Shown here piece after piece: positions 42,727 to 55,547 of a DNA stretch of 64,000 nt. A program made the translations under genes and the position numbers. Positions within the stretch are counted from its first letter, which is position 1. Each line of letters begins with the position of its first letter. Under the pieces are notes generated by a model. It did not search any database and was not told the origin of the DNA. It saw nothing but the letters and a program-made list of their open reading frames with translations. The DNA is from Escarpia spicata (Eukaryota > Annelida > Polychaeta > Sabellida > Siboglinidae): positions 49,163,703 to 49,227,702 of the forward strand of contig OZ023206.1 of the NCBI GenBank assembly GCA_963995525.1. The letters run 5' to 3'.

Positions 42727-44690
42727 TTAATGACTTTGATAACATGTATAGCAGTTTAATATTGTACACGTATCTACGTATTTTTCTAATAAATTGTTTT
42801 TTGCATAATTACCAAAACTTCTGAAGGTATGTGTTCCAATCTTCTCTGTGACTAACTTTGAGGTATTGTTTATGACATATGGCAAACTGTATCTAAAACA
42901 TCTTTTGGCAAATTCATGTTTTGTTCTGAATGGGTGTAACTCTGTTTTTTTCTTGGGTTGTATTTGTGTACGTAAGCATTTGTAATTATTTTCCAATTTA
43001 ATAGATAAGCAGGTAGGTCATGATGTACATATTTATAATAAAACTTAAGTTCGTGTAATTTTAACATGTCATCAATTTTTTAGATATTCAATTTTTTGAA
43101 AAGTGGCTCAGAGTGTGAATTATATTTACTTATAGATAAAATTCTCATAGCTTTCTTTTGTATTTTCAACATTCGACTACCTTGGTATCCCCACACCATA
43201 ATACAATAGTTGATATGTGATAAAAATAACGTATTATATAAGATAATTTTAATTTCTAGGGGAAAGACATATTTTAGTCTGTTTAATATGCCGACTGTTT
43301 TGGAACACTTGTTTGTTACTTTTTCAATGTGTTTATTCCAATTTAAATTTGTATCTAAAGTAAGTCCTAACAAATTAAATTCATCTACTCTTTCAATGTT
43401 TGTACCATTTATATTGAGCATAAAGTTATCGACAGCTTTATTTTTCATGTGAAAAATCATATATTTGGATTTGTTTCTGTTTAATGATAATTTATTAATG
43501 TTTAACCATTCAATTATGTTAAGGAGTTCATCGTTTACTGCCGATTTTATATTTCTATTTGGGGAGTTACCCTGAAAATGATTGATGGTGCTAAATAAGG
43601 TGGTATCGTCGGCATACATAATAAAGTTAAACATTTCGCTAGCTTTAGGGAAATCATTAATGTATATTATGAATAATAGGGGACCAAGAATAGATCCTTG
43701 TGGTACACCAATTGTGATAGGTAGAATATTAGAACTTTCATTTTGAAATTCGGTGTATTGTCTTCTATTGCCTAAGTAGCTTTTAAATAGATTCAGGGTA
43801 GGACCCTGTAATCCATAATATCTTAGTTTAGTTAATAGTATCGAGTGATCAGTTGTATCGAAGGCCTTAGAGAGGTCAAGAAAAATACTGAAAGGAACAT
43901 AATTTTTATCAATTTGTGTAATTATTCTATCTATTAGTTCAAGTGATACTAACTCGGTAGAGTGTTTTTTTCTAAAACCATATTGATTTTTAACAAATAG
44001 ATCAGAATCATTAAAGTATGCTGTTAGTTGACTAGATATTATTTTCTCTATCACTTTTGAAATTGTTGGGAGAAGAGATATGGGTCTATAATTTTTAAAA
44101 TCAGATGGGTCATCTTTCTTAAAAATAGGAATTACTTTAGCGAGTTTAAGTGTATCGGGAAATATACCAGTATTTATTACTTGATTTATTACCAGGGTTA
44201 ATGGTTTGATGATGGAGGGTTCAATTATTTTCAAAAGTTTACAGGAAATACCGTCATAGCCAGTACTGTTTTTATTGGGAAGGCTTTCAATGGTTTTCTT
44301 GACTATTTCTTCATCAACATTTAATAGACTGAAAACGGAATGGACATTATCATTTAAGTAGTAATTGTAATCCTTATTTCCATTGTAATGAATGTCTTGT
44401 GCTGTCGACTGACCTATACTTGTAAAAAAGTTGTTAAATTGGTTTGCAATAACCGTTTTATCTGTTATAGTTATACCGTTACTTTTAAACAAAACAGTGT
44501 TGTTTGAATTGTTTTCGGAGATCAATTCATTTATGGTTTTCCATGTATTTCTGATGTCATCTTTATATCGGTTGAAGCGTGACTCAAAGTACATTTGTTT
44601 GGCAGTACGAATATTGTTTTTAAATATTGAGTTATATGTTTTTAGGTTAGTTAGAAGGACTTCGTACATAGGTAAATTTGGATTAGACAT
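42727..44690 (-). pseudogene. LINE reverse transcriptase, U4, broken by a stop and a frameshift
   Basis: Open for 536 codons (43080-44690), then a TAG-type stop after FKKLNI, created where the other units read ILKIDDM. The following frame (43067-42870) shifts again within the RKK region near 42950, and 42996-42727 resumes the original tail. Private changes include DTTDHS for DTIDHS, NSTGYDG for NSSGYDG and LLNIIEW for LLKIIEW. The catalytic motifs are present. Confidence 0.9.
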
Positions 44691-44693
44691 TTT

Positions 44694-45831
44694 TTATTTC
44701 TTATAAAGCGAGTCTCGATATTTGATTGATTTTAGAAGACCGTGTGTGATCCAGGTTGAATGCTTATGTTTGTATTTATTATATTTCATGATTTTAACAG
44801 GCATATGCTTATTCTTAGCATGCATAATTTCTTCGTGTATTATGTTATAATTTAAATTGGGGTCAGCCGTAGGAGATTTGTTTAGTTTGTTATACATTGC
44901 ATCCGAATTTATCTCTAGTTTAACATTATGCATAGCTACCTTATTTTGTAGATTTACTCGAACAAATTTTGGAGGAGGTTTGGATTTTACGTTGATATTC
45001 ATGATTAGGAAGTAAGGTTGATGATCAGAAATGGTATTAGTGAAGATTCCTGCAGTGCTATCTAATATTGATTTATTTAATTTACTGAAAAAGTTGTCTA
45101 TCAGTGTTCCGTTAGTTCTGGTAAAGCGAGTTGGAAAGGTAATTTGTGGATAGAGACTGCATGAAATTATAGTATCAAAAAATTCACTATATATTTTGTT
45201 CTCGTTTATTTTCAGTAGATTGATATTGAAATCGCCTGAAAGTAGCCATTGTTGTTGAAAATTCATCTATGAAATCTATAATATTTTGATTTAATGACCT
45301 AGGCGGTCTGTATATGTTTCCAATAGTAAGTGTTTTTGATAAGCTGCCACCAGTTACTTGAATTACTAACCCCTCCCAATGTTCATACATGTTGATATTC
45401 TTAAGTACTTTATATTTAAATTTATGATCTACGTAAATTATTAAACACCCTTTGACACTACAGTGTTTCCCTTGAGCAATTTGATCATATCCGTGTAAAC
45501 TGAATTGAGATAAATTATCATGATTTGACTTCCATGTTTCTTGCAAACATATAATGCTAAATTTAAATTGTTTAGTATTTAGAAGCTCTACAAAAAGTTC
45601 AAGTTCGTCAAATTTAGCATTAATGGATTGAATATTTAAGCTTAGTATACTAAAATTATCAGTATTTTTGTGTGCTAACTTATGAAACTTATCGATGTCA
45701 TAGTATGAAGAACAATGGATCAACTGAGGTTCATTTTGTTCAGTACTATTTTCGTTTATATCTAGAAGATTTATTAAAGAACAGTTTCGGATACCTCCCA
45801 AGTGGGAGAGAAATGTCACATCAGAAGTCAT
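44694..45831 (-). pseudogene. LINE endonuclease region, U4 (frameshifted)
   Basis: The 5' frame starts at an ATG (45831) and has Cys in VKGCLII where the others have Gly. RSLNQN is shared with U5-U7. The shared frame change and TAA are retained. Confidence 0.88.
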
Positions 45832-46806
45832 TGCTTAGGTTGGGACATAAAACAATAATATAGCCAGCCTTTGTACGTATGTTAGGTATTTTACAAAAGA
45901 GTGAACTTGTGTGTATTTATTTTCTGTGCATATGTGAATGTTAAGAAATACTCCGTGTGTGACAGGGCAGATATCAAAGTAGTCAAGACTAGACTTAGTA
46001 TAAAATAAATATAAAAGATAAGAAAAAACATGACAGATTGGGTGTTGGGTCATGAAAATAAGGCGTGACGCTAGGGAAAGGGGTGAGCTATGCTATCAAC
46101 AGTGGCTGCATATAAATTAACAGTTGACAATCTAAAAATAATAATAGAAGAGATATAATGTCTTGATTAGTTATTTAAATGTCATTCATACAAAAAAGAA
46201 AACAAAAGGGCATGAATGACCCATATATCATCAGATATATCAACAATACCGCAAACTGTTAACTGTTAATACCGCAAACTGTTTTTGCTAAAGTTGGTCA
46301 TACAACATAAGTAGATTATGTAATTATTATTTTTCAAAATATGAATTAGCAAGTTGATAATAATTTTAACAGACAGAAGAACAGCAATACATAAAAATAG
46401 AAATACATAAAAATAGAATCACATAAAAGGTAGAATCACACACTAATCTTTAATGTATTAGATTATCAAGTTATCAATGCTTTCATTGATAATAACGTAC
46501 AACTGGAGATCATTTACAGATGTACAACTGGTGATCACTTACATATGTACAACTGGAAATCATTTACGTAACACCGCTCACTGCGCGCTTAGCTAATGGT
46601 GTTTTATTAGATGTCGACGCGAGATCTGCGGTTTACTTCAAATTTGAGGTCGCGTTCAGATTTGGCGTACGGTCGCGGCGCTTAATTGCGTTAGCTAATG
46701 GTCTCTATATCGCAATTAATGAGCAGCAGAAGGGGTAGTGAAGACAGATGGTCTTGGCACATTCAGATTTATTCGCTTGAAAGTGTTCAGCTGCCTTGGT
46801 TACACA

Positions 46807-47701
46807 TTAGCTTTCACATACGAAACTCTTTAGTTGCAGTTTTCTTGGGAAACGTTCTGCAAAATAATTCACCGTTTGATTGTTATCAACAATCAATGCG
46901 AGGAGAGACGTTCTTAGCCCATACTGGCCTGCGTGAAGGTTTTCAGATGTTGTAGAGCTCTGGCACTTCTTTTGCATTCTCATGTCGTTACGGGGATTGT
47001 ACAGACCAATTGCAACAACACATGGATGTTGGGAATGGTTCTCGCTGGCATTCCTTGATTGCTTTTTCACAACACTTTGGGCAGTCCTTTGGTTCTTTGC
47101 CGTGATAGTGCTGCTCCCATTGATGCAACTCTTCTGGTAGCACGCTCGGAGATAGCACATCACCTTTGTACACGGCAATTGCTTCTGCAAGTTCAGGATT
47201 CTGCTTGCATTACAATGCTGGGACCAGGTCTAGGGGTGAAATGCTTATATGAGATAATGTTGAAAACATATAGTTTGAAGGCCATTTAACCAAATATTCC
47301 TACCATGAAAATTTAAGCAAATAACACAATTAGCACAAGCGTATTTATTTGAAGTTTTTTTAAATAATTTTAAATATCTTATAGGTGAGTCAATCTATTT
47401 AACACGTATCTGTTTTGAACGGTACAAGAACTAACTTAATCCAACCCATTCCACACTAACATAGCTACTAGCGTTATTACACACACGCGCGCGCGCACAC
47501 ATATGTACACTTTATAAATTATGCATTAACATTATCTTGGCAATTTACACTAGACATGACAGTGATCACATGATCCAGCAAAGGTATGCACAGGTTACGA
47601 CGATAGTATTGTTCTGGACTCTCAACTGGGACATTGCTGCTATGGTGTTGTGTTCTGGCTACCCTCGGCCTGCTTGGTTTGACGCGAACGTCATCGGCCA
47701 C
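46807..47701 (-). pseudogene. hAT transposase relic in U5
   Basis: As U1, with YYRRN and the EELHQWEQHYHGK variant of U2-U8. Confidence 0.65.
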
Positions 47702-48151
47702 CTCACAAAGAACAAGAAGAACAATAACAAGAAAGTTTTATTTAGACCCCAATTACAATATGTGTATAATATGAAATTAACGTAACATGAACAGGCATAT
47801 ATATACAAATGCAGTGTAATTTCAAATTAGATGGGGTCTGTGACTCCTATTAAGACAATAACATTCGCTCTCATAGGAGCCACAGTAATAATTTGTTTCA
47901 ATTCAATTTTACCGAAGGAAGTGCAAATGCAAAAGTAAAAGTGCAGGAAAAGAAAAGAAACCGACATAACTTGATTACATATATGCATGTATTGGAGTAT
48001 TTAAGGTATGTTAAAATAAACAAATACTAGTTGTCAATAGTACACTTCAATATACTTGATATGTATGTGTATATGCACAAATACAATATCCATATGCTGA
48101 TTTATATATATACAATACATATCCATACATATCACATGCAATAATACAGTT

Positions 48152-50116
48152 TTAATGACTTTGATAACATGTATAGCAGTTTAATATTGTACACGTATCT
48201 ACGTATTTTTCTAATAAATTGTTTTTTGCATAATTACCAAAACTTCTGAAGGTATGTGTTCCAATCTTCTCTGTGACTAACTTTGAGGTATTGTTTATGA
48301 CATATGGCAAACTGTATCTAAGACATCTTTTGGCAAATTCATGTTTTGTTCTGAATGGGTGTAACTCTGTTTTTTTCCTTGTGTTGTATTTGTGTACGTA
48401 AGCATTTGTAATTATTTTCCAATTTAATAGATAAGCAGGTAGGTCATGATGTACATATTTATAATAAAACTTAAGTTCGTGTAATTTTAACATGTCATCA
48501 ATTTTTAAGATATTCAATTTTTTGAAAAGTGGCTCAGAGTGTGAATTATATTTACTTATAGATAAAATTCTCATAGCTTTCTTTTGTATTTTCAACATTC
48601 GACTACCTTGGTATCCCCACACCATAATACAATAGTTGATATGTGATAAAAATAACGTATTATATAAGATAATTTTAATTTCTAGGGGAAAGACATATTT
48701 TAGTCTGTTTAATATGCCGACTGTTTTGGAACACTTGTTTGTTACTTTTTCAATGTGTTTATTCCAATTTAAATTTGTATCTAAAGTAAGTCCTAACAAA
48801 TTAAATTCATCTACTCTTTCAATGTTTGTACCATTTATATTGAGCATAAAGTTATCGACAGCTTTATTTTTCATGTGAAAAATCATATATTTGGATTTGT
48901 TTCTGTTTAATGATAATTTATTAATGTTTAACCATTCAATTATTTTAAGGAGTTCATCGTTTACTGCCGATTTTATATTTCTATTTGGGGAGTTACCCTG
49001 AAAATGATTGATGGTGCTAAATAAGGTGGTATCGTCGGCATACATAATAAAGTTAAACATTTCGCTAGCTTTAGGGAAATCATTAATGTATATTATGAAT
49101 AATAGGGGACCAAGAATAGATCCTTGTGGTACACCAATTGTGATAGGTAGAATATTAGAACTTTCATTTTGAAATTCGGTGTATTGTCTTCTATTGCCTA
49201 AGTAGCTTTTAAATAGATTCAGGGTAGGACCCTGTAATCCATAATATCTTAGTTTAGTTAATAGTATCGAGTGATCAATTGTATCGAAGGCCTTAGAGAG
49301 GTCAAGAAAAATACTGAAAGGAACATAATTTTTATCAATTTGTGTAATTATTCTATCTATTAGTTCAAGTGATACTAACTCGGTAGAGTGTTTTTTTCTA
49401 AAACCATATTGATTTTTAACAAATAGATCAGAATCATTAAAGTATGCTGTTAGTTGACTAGATATTATTTTCTCTATCACTTTTGAAATTGTTGGGAGAA
49501 GAGATATGGGTCTATAATTTTTAAAATCAGATGGGTCATCTTTCTTAAAAATAGGAATTACTTTAGCGAGTTTAAGTGTATCGGGAAATATACCAGTATT
49601 TATTACTTGATTTATTACCAGGGTTAATGGTTTGATGATGGAGGGTTCAATTATTTTCAAAAGTTTACAGGAAATACCGTCATAGCCACTACTGTTTTTA
49701 TTGGGAAGGCTTTCAATGGTTTTCTTGACTATTTCTTCATCAACATTTAATAGACTGAAAACGGAATGGACATTATCATTTAAGTAGTAATTGTAATCCT
49801 TATTTCCATTGTAATGAATGTCTTGTGCTGTCGACTGACCTATACTTGTAAAAAAGTTGTTAAATTGGTTTGCAATAACCGTTTTATCTGTTATAGTTAT
49901 ACCGTTACTTTTAAACAAAACAGTGTTGTTTGAATTGTTTTTGGAGATCAATTCATTTATGGTTTTCCATGTATTTCTGATGTCATCTTTATATCGGTTG
50001 AAGCGTGACTCAAAGTACATTTGTTTGGCAGTACGAATATTGTTTTTAAATATTGAGTTATATGTTTTTAGGTTAGTTAGAAGGACTTCGTACATAGGTA
50101 AATTTGGATTAGACAT
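48152..50116 (-). CDS. LINE reverse transcriptase ORF, U5 (654 aa, open)
   Basis: Unbroken frame, MSNPNLP start, KTINEL, VPQGSILGPLLF and YADD all present. At the protein level I see no difference from U6 and U7 in this frame. Confidence 0.93.
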   Translation of the reverse strand: MSNPNLPMYEVLLTNLKTYNSIFKNNIRTAKQMYFESRFNRYKDDIRNTWKTINELISKNNSNNTVLFKSNGITITDKTVIANQFNNFFTSIGQSTAQDIHYNGNKDYNYYLNDNVHSVFSLLNVDEEIVKKTIESLPNKNSSGYDGISCKLLKIIEPSIIKPLTLVINQVINTGIFPDTLKLAKVIPIFKKDDPSDFKNYRPISLLPTISKVIEKIISSQLTAYFNDSDLFVKNQYGFRKKHSTELVSLELIDRIITQIDKNYVPFSIFLDLSKAFDTIDHSILLTKLRYYGLQGPTLNLFKSYLGNRRQYTEFQNESSNILPITIGVPQGSILGPLLFIIYINDFPKASEMFNFIMYADDTTLFSTINHFQGNSPNRNIKSAVNDELLKIIEWLNINKLSLNRNKSKYMIFHMKNKAVDNFMLNINGTNIERVDEFNLLGLTLDTNLNWNKHIEKVTNKCSKTVGILNRLKYVFPLEIKIILYNTLFLSHINYCIMVWGYQGSRMLKIQKKAMRILSISKYNSHSEPLFKKLNILKIDDMLKLHELKFYYKYVHHDLPAYLLNWKIITNAYVHKYNTRKKTELHPFRTKHEFAKRCLRYSLPYVINNTSKLVTEKIGTHTFRSFGNYAKNNLLEKYVDTCTILNCYTCYQSH

Positions 50117-50119
50117 TTT

Positions 50120-51257
50120 TTATTTCTTATAAAGCGAGTCTCGATATTTGATTGATTTTAGAAGACCGTGTGTGATCCAGGTTGAATGCTTATGTTTGTA
50201 TTTATTATATTTCATGATTTTAACAGGCATATGCTTATTCTTAGCATGCATAATTTCTTCGTGTATTATGTTATAATTTAAATTGGGGTCAGCCGTAGGA
50301 GATTTGTTTAGTTTGTTATACATTGCATCCGAATTTATCTCTAGTTTAACATTATGCATAGCTACCTTATTTTGTAGATTTACTCGAACAAATTTTGGAG
50401 GAGGTTTGGATTTTACGTTGATATTCATGATTAGGAAGTAAGGTTGATGATCAGAAATGGTATTAGTGAAGATTCCTGCAGTGCTATCTAATATTGATTT
50501 ATTTAATTTACTGAAAAAGTTGTCTATCAGTGTTCCGTTAGTTCTGGTAAAGCGAGTTGGAAAGGTAATTTGTGGATAGAGACTGCATGAAATTATAGTA
50601 TCAAAAAATTCACTATATATTTTGTTCTCGTTTATTTTCAGTAGATTGATATTGAAATCGCCTGAAAGTAGCCATTGTTGTTGAAAATTCATCTATGAAA
50701 TCTATAATATTTTGATTTAATGACCTAGGCGGTCTGTATATGTTTCCAATAGTAAGTGTTTTTGATAAGCTGCCACCAGTTACTTGAATTACTAACCCCT
50801 CCCAATGTTCATACATGTTGATATTCTTAAGTACTTTATATTTAAATTTATGATCTACGTAAATTATTAAACCCCCTTTGACACTACAGTGTTTCCCTTG
50901 AGCAATTTGATCATATCCGTGTAAACTGAATTGAGATAAATTATCATGATTTGACTTCCATGTTTCTTGCAAACATATAATGCAAAATTTAAATTGTTTA
51001 GTATTTAGAAGCTCTACAAAAAGTTCAAGTTCGTCAAATTTAGCATTAATGGATTGAATATTTAAGCTTAGTATACTAAAATTATCAGTATTTTTGTGTG
51101 CTAACTTATGAAACTTATCGATGTCATAGTATGAAGAACAATGGATCAACTGAGGTTCATTTTGTTCAGTACTATTTTCGTTTATATCTAGAAGATTTAT
51201 TAAAGAACAGTTTCGGATACCTCCCAAGTGGGAGAGAAATGTCACATCAGAAGTCAT
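50120..51257 (-). pseudogene. LINE endonuclease region, U5 (frameshifted)
   Basis: ATG at 51257. FKFCIICLQETW (Cys for Ser) marks U5-U7. The Asn, Glu, GDFN and SDH motifs are all present across the two offset frames. Confidence 0.88.
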
Positions 51258-52213
51258 TGCTTAGGTTGGGACATAACACAATAATATAGCCAGCCTTTGT
51301 ACGTATGTTAGGTATTTTACAAAAGAGTGAACTTGTGTGTATTTATTTTCTGTGCATATGTGAATGTTAAGAAATACTCCGTGTGTGACAGGGCAGATAT
51401 CAAAGTAGTCAAGACTAGACTTAGTATAAAATAAATATAAAAGATAAGAAAAAACATGACAGATTGGGTGTTGGGTCATGAAAATAAGGCGTGACGCTAG
51501 GGAAAGGGGTGAGCTATGCTATCAACAGTGGCTGCATATAAATTAACAGTTGACAATCTAAAAATAATAATAGAAGAGATATAATGTCTTGATTAGTTAT
51601 TTAAATGTCATTCATACAAAAAAAGAAAACAAAAGGGCATGAATGACCCATATATCATCAGATATATCAACAATACCGCAAACTGTTAACTGTTAATACC
51701 GCAAACTGTTTTTGCTAAAGTTGGTCATACAACATAAGTAGATTATGTAATTATTATTTATCAAAATATGAACTAGCAAGTTGATAATAATTTTAACAGA
51801 CAGAAGAACAGCAATACATAAAAATAGAAATACATAAAAATAGAATCACATAAAAGGTAGAATCACACAATAATCTTTAATGTATTAGATTATCAAGTTA
51901 TCAATGCTTTCATTGATAATAACGTACAACTGGAGATCATTTACAGATGTACAACTGGTGATCACTTACATATGTACAACTGGAAATCATTTACGTAACA
52001 CCGCTCACTGCGCGCTTAGCTAATGGTGTTTTATTAGATGTCGACGCGAGATCTGCGGTTTACTTCAAATTTGAGGTCGCGTTCAGATTTGGCGTACGGT
52101 CGCGGCGCTTAATTGCGTTAGCTAATGGTCTCTATATCGCAATTAATGAGCAGCAGAAGGGGTAGTGAAGACAGATGGTCTTGGCACATTCAGATTTATT
52201 CGCTTGAAAGTGT

Positions 52214-53129
52214 TCAGCTGCCTTGGTTACACATTAGCTTTTTACATACGAAACTCTTTAGTTGCAGTTTTCTTGGGAAACGTTCTGCAAAATAATTCAC
52301 CGTTTGATTGTTATCAACAATCAATGCGAGGAGAGACGTTCTTAGCCCATACTGGCCTGCGTGAAGGTTTTCAGATGTTGTAGAGCTCTGGCACTTCTTT
52401 TGCATTCTCATGTCGTTACGGGGATTGTACAGACCAATTGCAACAACACATGGATGTTGGGAATGGTTCTCGCTGGCATTCCTTGATTGCTTTTTCACAA
52501 CACTTTGGGCAGTCCTTTGGTTCTTTGCCGTGATAGTGCTGCTCCCATTGATGCAACTCTTCTGGTAGCACGCTCGGAGATAGCACATCACCTTTGTACA
52601 CGGCAATTGCTTCTGCAAGTTCAGGATTCTGCTTGCATTACAATGCTGGGACCAGGTCTAGGGGTGAAATGCTTATATGAGATAATGTTGAAAACATATA
52701 GTTTGAAGGCCATTTAACCAAATATTCCTACCATGAAAATTTAAGCAATTAACACAATTAGCACAAGCGTATTTATTTGAAGTTATTTTAAATAATTTTA
52801 AATATCTTATAGGTGAGTCAATCTATTTAACACGTATCTGTTTTGAACGGTACAAGAACTAACTTAATCCAACCCATTCCACACTAACATAGCTACTAGC
52901 GTTATTACACACACGCGCGCGCGCACACATATGTACACTTTATAAATTATGCATTAACATTATCTTGGCAATTTACACTAGACATGACAGTGATCACATG
53001 ATCCAGCAAAGGTATGCACAGGTTACGACGATAGTATTGTTCTGGACTCTCAACTGGGACATTGCTGCTATGGTGTTGTGTTCTGGCTACCCTCGGCCTG
53101 CTTGGTATGACGCGAACGTCATCGGCCAC
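52214..53129 (-). pseudogene. hAT transposase relic in U6
   Basis: DVRVIPSRP as in U7. A private change, AGCTTTTTACATACG for AGCTTTCACATACG, removes the stop after KSFVC and lengthens the C-terminal frame by a few residues. Confidence 0.65.
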
Positions 53130-53579
53130 CTCACAAAGAACAAGAAGAACAATAACAAGAAAGTTTTATTTAGACCCCAATTACAATATGTGTATAATAT
53201 GAAATTAACGTAACATGAACAGGCATATATATACAAATGCAGTGTAATTTCAAATTAGATGGGGTCTGTGACTCCTATTAAGACAATAACATTCGCTCTC
53301 ATAGGAGCCACAGTAATAATTTGTTTCAATTCAATTTTACCGAAGGAAGTGCAAATGCAAAAGTAAAAGTGCAGGAAAAGAAAAGAAACCGACATAACTT
53401 GATTACATATATGCATGTATTGGAGTATTTAAGGTATGTTAAAATAAACAAATACTAGTTGTCAATAGTACACTTCAATATACTTGATATGTATGTGTAT
53501 ATGCACAAATACAATATCCATATGCTGATTTATATATATACAATACATATCCATACATATCACATGCAATAATACAGTT

Positions 53580-55544
53580 TTAATGACTTTGATAACATGT
53601 ATAGCAGTTTAATATTGTACACGTATCTACGTATTTTTCTAATAAATTGTTTTTTGCATAATTACCAAAACTTCTGAAGGTATGTGTTCCAATCTTCTCT
53701 GTGACTAACTTTGAGGTATTGTTTATGACATATGGCAAACTGTATCTAAGACATCTTTTGGCAAATTCATGTTTTGTTCTGAATGGGTGTAACTCTGTTT
53801 TTTTCCTTGTGTTGTATTTGTGTACGTAAGCATTTGTAATTATTTTCCAATTTAATAGATAAGCAGGTAGGTCATGATGTACATATTTATAATAAAACTT
53901 AAGTTCGTGTAATTTTAACATGTCATCAATTTTTAAGATATTCAATTTTTTGAAAAGTGGCTCAGAGTGTGAATTATATTTACTTATAGATAAAATTCTC
54001 ATAGCTTTCTTTTGTATTTTCAACATTCGACTACCTTGGTATCCCCACACCATAATACAATAGTTGATATGTGATAAAAATAACGTATTATATAAGATAA
54101 TTTTAATTTCTAGGGGAAAGACATATTTTAGTCTGTTTAATATGCCGACTGTTTTGGAACACTTGTTTGTTACTTTTTCAATGTGTTTATTCCAATTTAA
54201 ATTTGTATCTAAAGTAAGTCCTAACAAATTAAATTCATCTACTCTTTCAATGTTTGTACCATTTATATTGAGCATAAAGTTATCGACAGCTTTATTTTTC
54301 ATGTGAAAAATCATATATTTGGATTTGTTTCTGTTTAATGATAATTTATTAATGTTTAACCATTCAATTATTTTAAGGAGTTCATCGTTTACTGCCGATT
54401 TTATATTTCTATTTGGGGAGTTACCCTGAAAATGATTGATGGTGCTAAATAAGGTGGTATCGTCGGCATACATAATAAAGTTAAACATTTCGCTAGCTTT
54501 AGGGAAATCATTAATGTATATTATGAATAATAGGGGACCAAGAATAGATCCTTGTGGTACACCAATTGTGATAGGTAGAATATTAGAACTTTCATTTTGA
54601 AATTCGGTGTATTGTCTTCTATTGCCTAAGTAGCTTTTAAATAGATTCAGGGTAGGACCCTGTAATCCATAATATCTTAGTTTAGTTAATAGTATCGAGT
54701 GATCAATTGTATCGAAGGCCTTAGAGAGGTCAAGAAAAATACTGAAAGGAACATAATTTTTATCAATTTGTGTAATTATTCTATCTATTAGTTCAAGTGA
54801 TACTAACTCGGTAGAGTGTTTTTTTCTAAAACCATATTGATTTTTAACAAATAGATCAGAATCATTAAAGTATGCTGTTAGTTGACTAGATATTATTTTC
54901 TCTATCACTTTTGAAATTGTTGGGAGAAGAGATATGGGTCTATAATTTTTAAAATCAGATGGGTCATCTTTCTTAAAAATAGGAATTACTTTAGCGAGTT
55001 TAAGTGTATCGGGAAATATACCAGTATTTATTACTTGATTTATTACCAGGGTTAATGGTTTGATGATGGAGGGTTCAATTATTTTCAAAAGTTTACAGGA
55101 AATACCGTCATAGCCACTACTGTTTTTATTGGGAAGGCTTTCAATGGTTTTCTTGACTATTTCTTCATCAACATTTAATAGACTGAAAACGGAATGGACA
55201 TTATCATTTAAGTAGTAATTGTAATCCTTATTTCCATTGTAATGAATGTCTTGTGCTGTCGACTGACCTATACTTGTAAAAAAGTTGTTAAATTGGTTTG
55301 CAATAACCGTTTTATCTGTTATAGTTATACCGTTACTTTTAAACAAAACAGTGTTGTTTGAATTGTTTTTGGAGATCAATTCATTTATGGTTTTCCATGT
55401 ATTTCTGATGTCATCTTTATATCGGTTGAAGCGTGACTCAAAGTACATTTGTTTGGCAGTACGAATATTGTTTTTAAATATTGAGTTATATGTTTTTAGG
55501 TTAGTTAGAAGGACTTCGTACATAGGTAAATTTGGATTAGACAT
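53580..55544 (-). CDS. LINE reverse transcriptase ORF, U6 (654 aa, open)
   Basis: Unbroken frame with the same protein sequence as U5 and U7 as far as I can compare by eye. All RT motifs present. Confidence 0.93.
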   Translation of the reverse strand: MSNPNLPMYEVLLTNLKTYNSIFKNNIRTAKQMYFESRFNRYKDDIRNTWKTINELISKNNSNNTVLFKSNGITITDKTVIANQFNNFFTSIGQSTAQDIHYNGNKDYNYYLNDNVHSVFSLLNVDEEIVKKTIESLPNKNSSGYDGISCKLLKIIEPSIIKPLTLVINQVINTGIFPDTLKLAKVIPIFKKDDPSDFKNYRPISLLPTISKVIEKIISSQLTAYFNDSDLFVKNQYGFRKKHSTELVSLELIDRIITQIDKNYVPFSIFLDLSKAFDTIDHSILLTKLRYYGLQGPTLNLFKSYLGNRRQYTEFQNESSNILPITIGVPQGSILGPLLFIIYINDFPKASEMFNFIMYADDTTLFSTINHFQGNSPNRNIKSAVNDELLKIIEWLNINKLSLNRNKSKYMIFHMKNKAVDNFMLNINGTNIERVDEFNLLGLTLDTNLNWNKHIEKVTNKCSKTVGILNRLKYVFPLEIKIILYNTLFLSHINYCIMVWGYQGSRMLKIQKKAMRILSISKYNSHSEPLFKKLNILKIDDMLKLHELKFYYKYVHHDLPAYLLNWKIITNAYVHKYNTRKKTELHPFRTKHEFAKRCLRYSLPYVINNTSKLVTEKIGTHTFRSFGNYAKNNLLEKYVDTCTILNCYTCYQSH

Positions 55545-55547
55545 TTT

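Larger units (their letters stand above)
41143..46567 (-). repeat. Array unit U4 (5425 bp)
   Basis: The most diverged RT copy. It has private changes in the first 400 bp (GAGGTTGCGTTCAG, CTTGAATGTG, TTTACTTGCAG). The last part shares RSLNQN with U5-U7. Confidence 0.96.
46568..51994 (-). repeat. Array unit U5 (5427 bp)
   Basis: From here on the RT frames are unbroken. U5 has AAAAAAGAAAACAAAAGG-type length changes in its U4 junction region, and a clean 25-bp repeat trio at its end. Confidence 0.96.
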
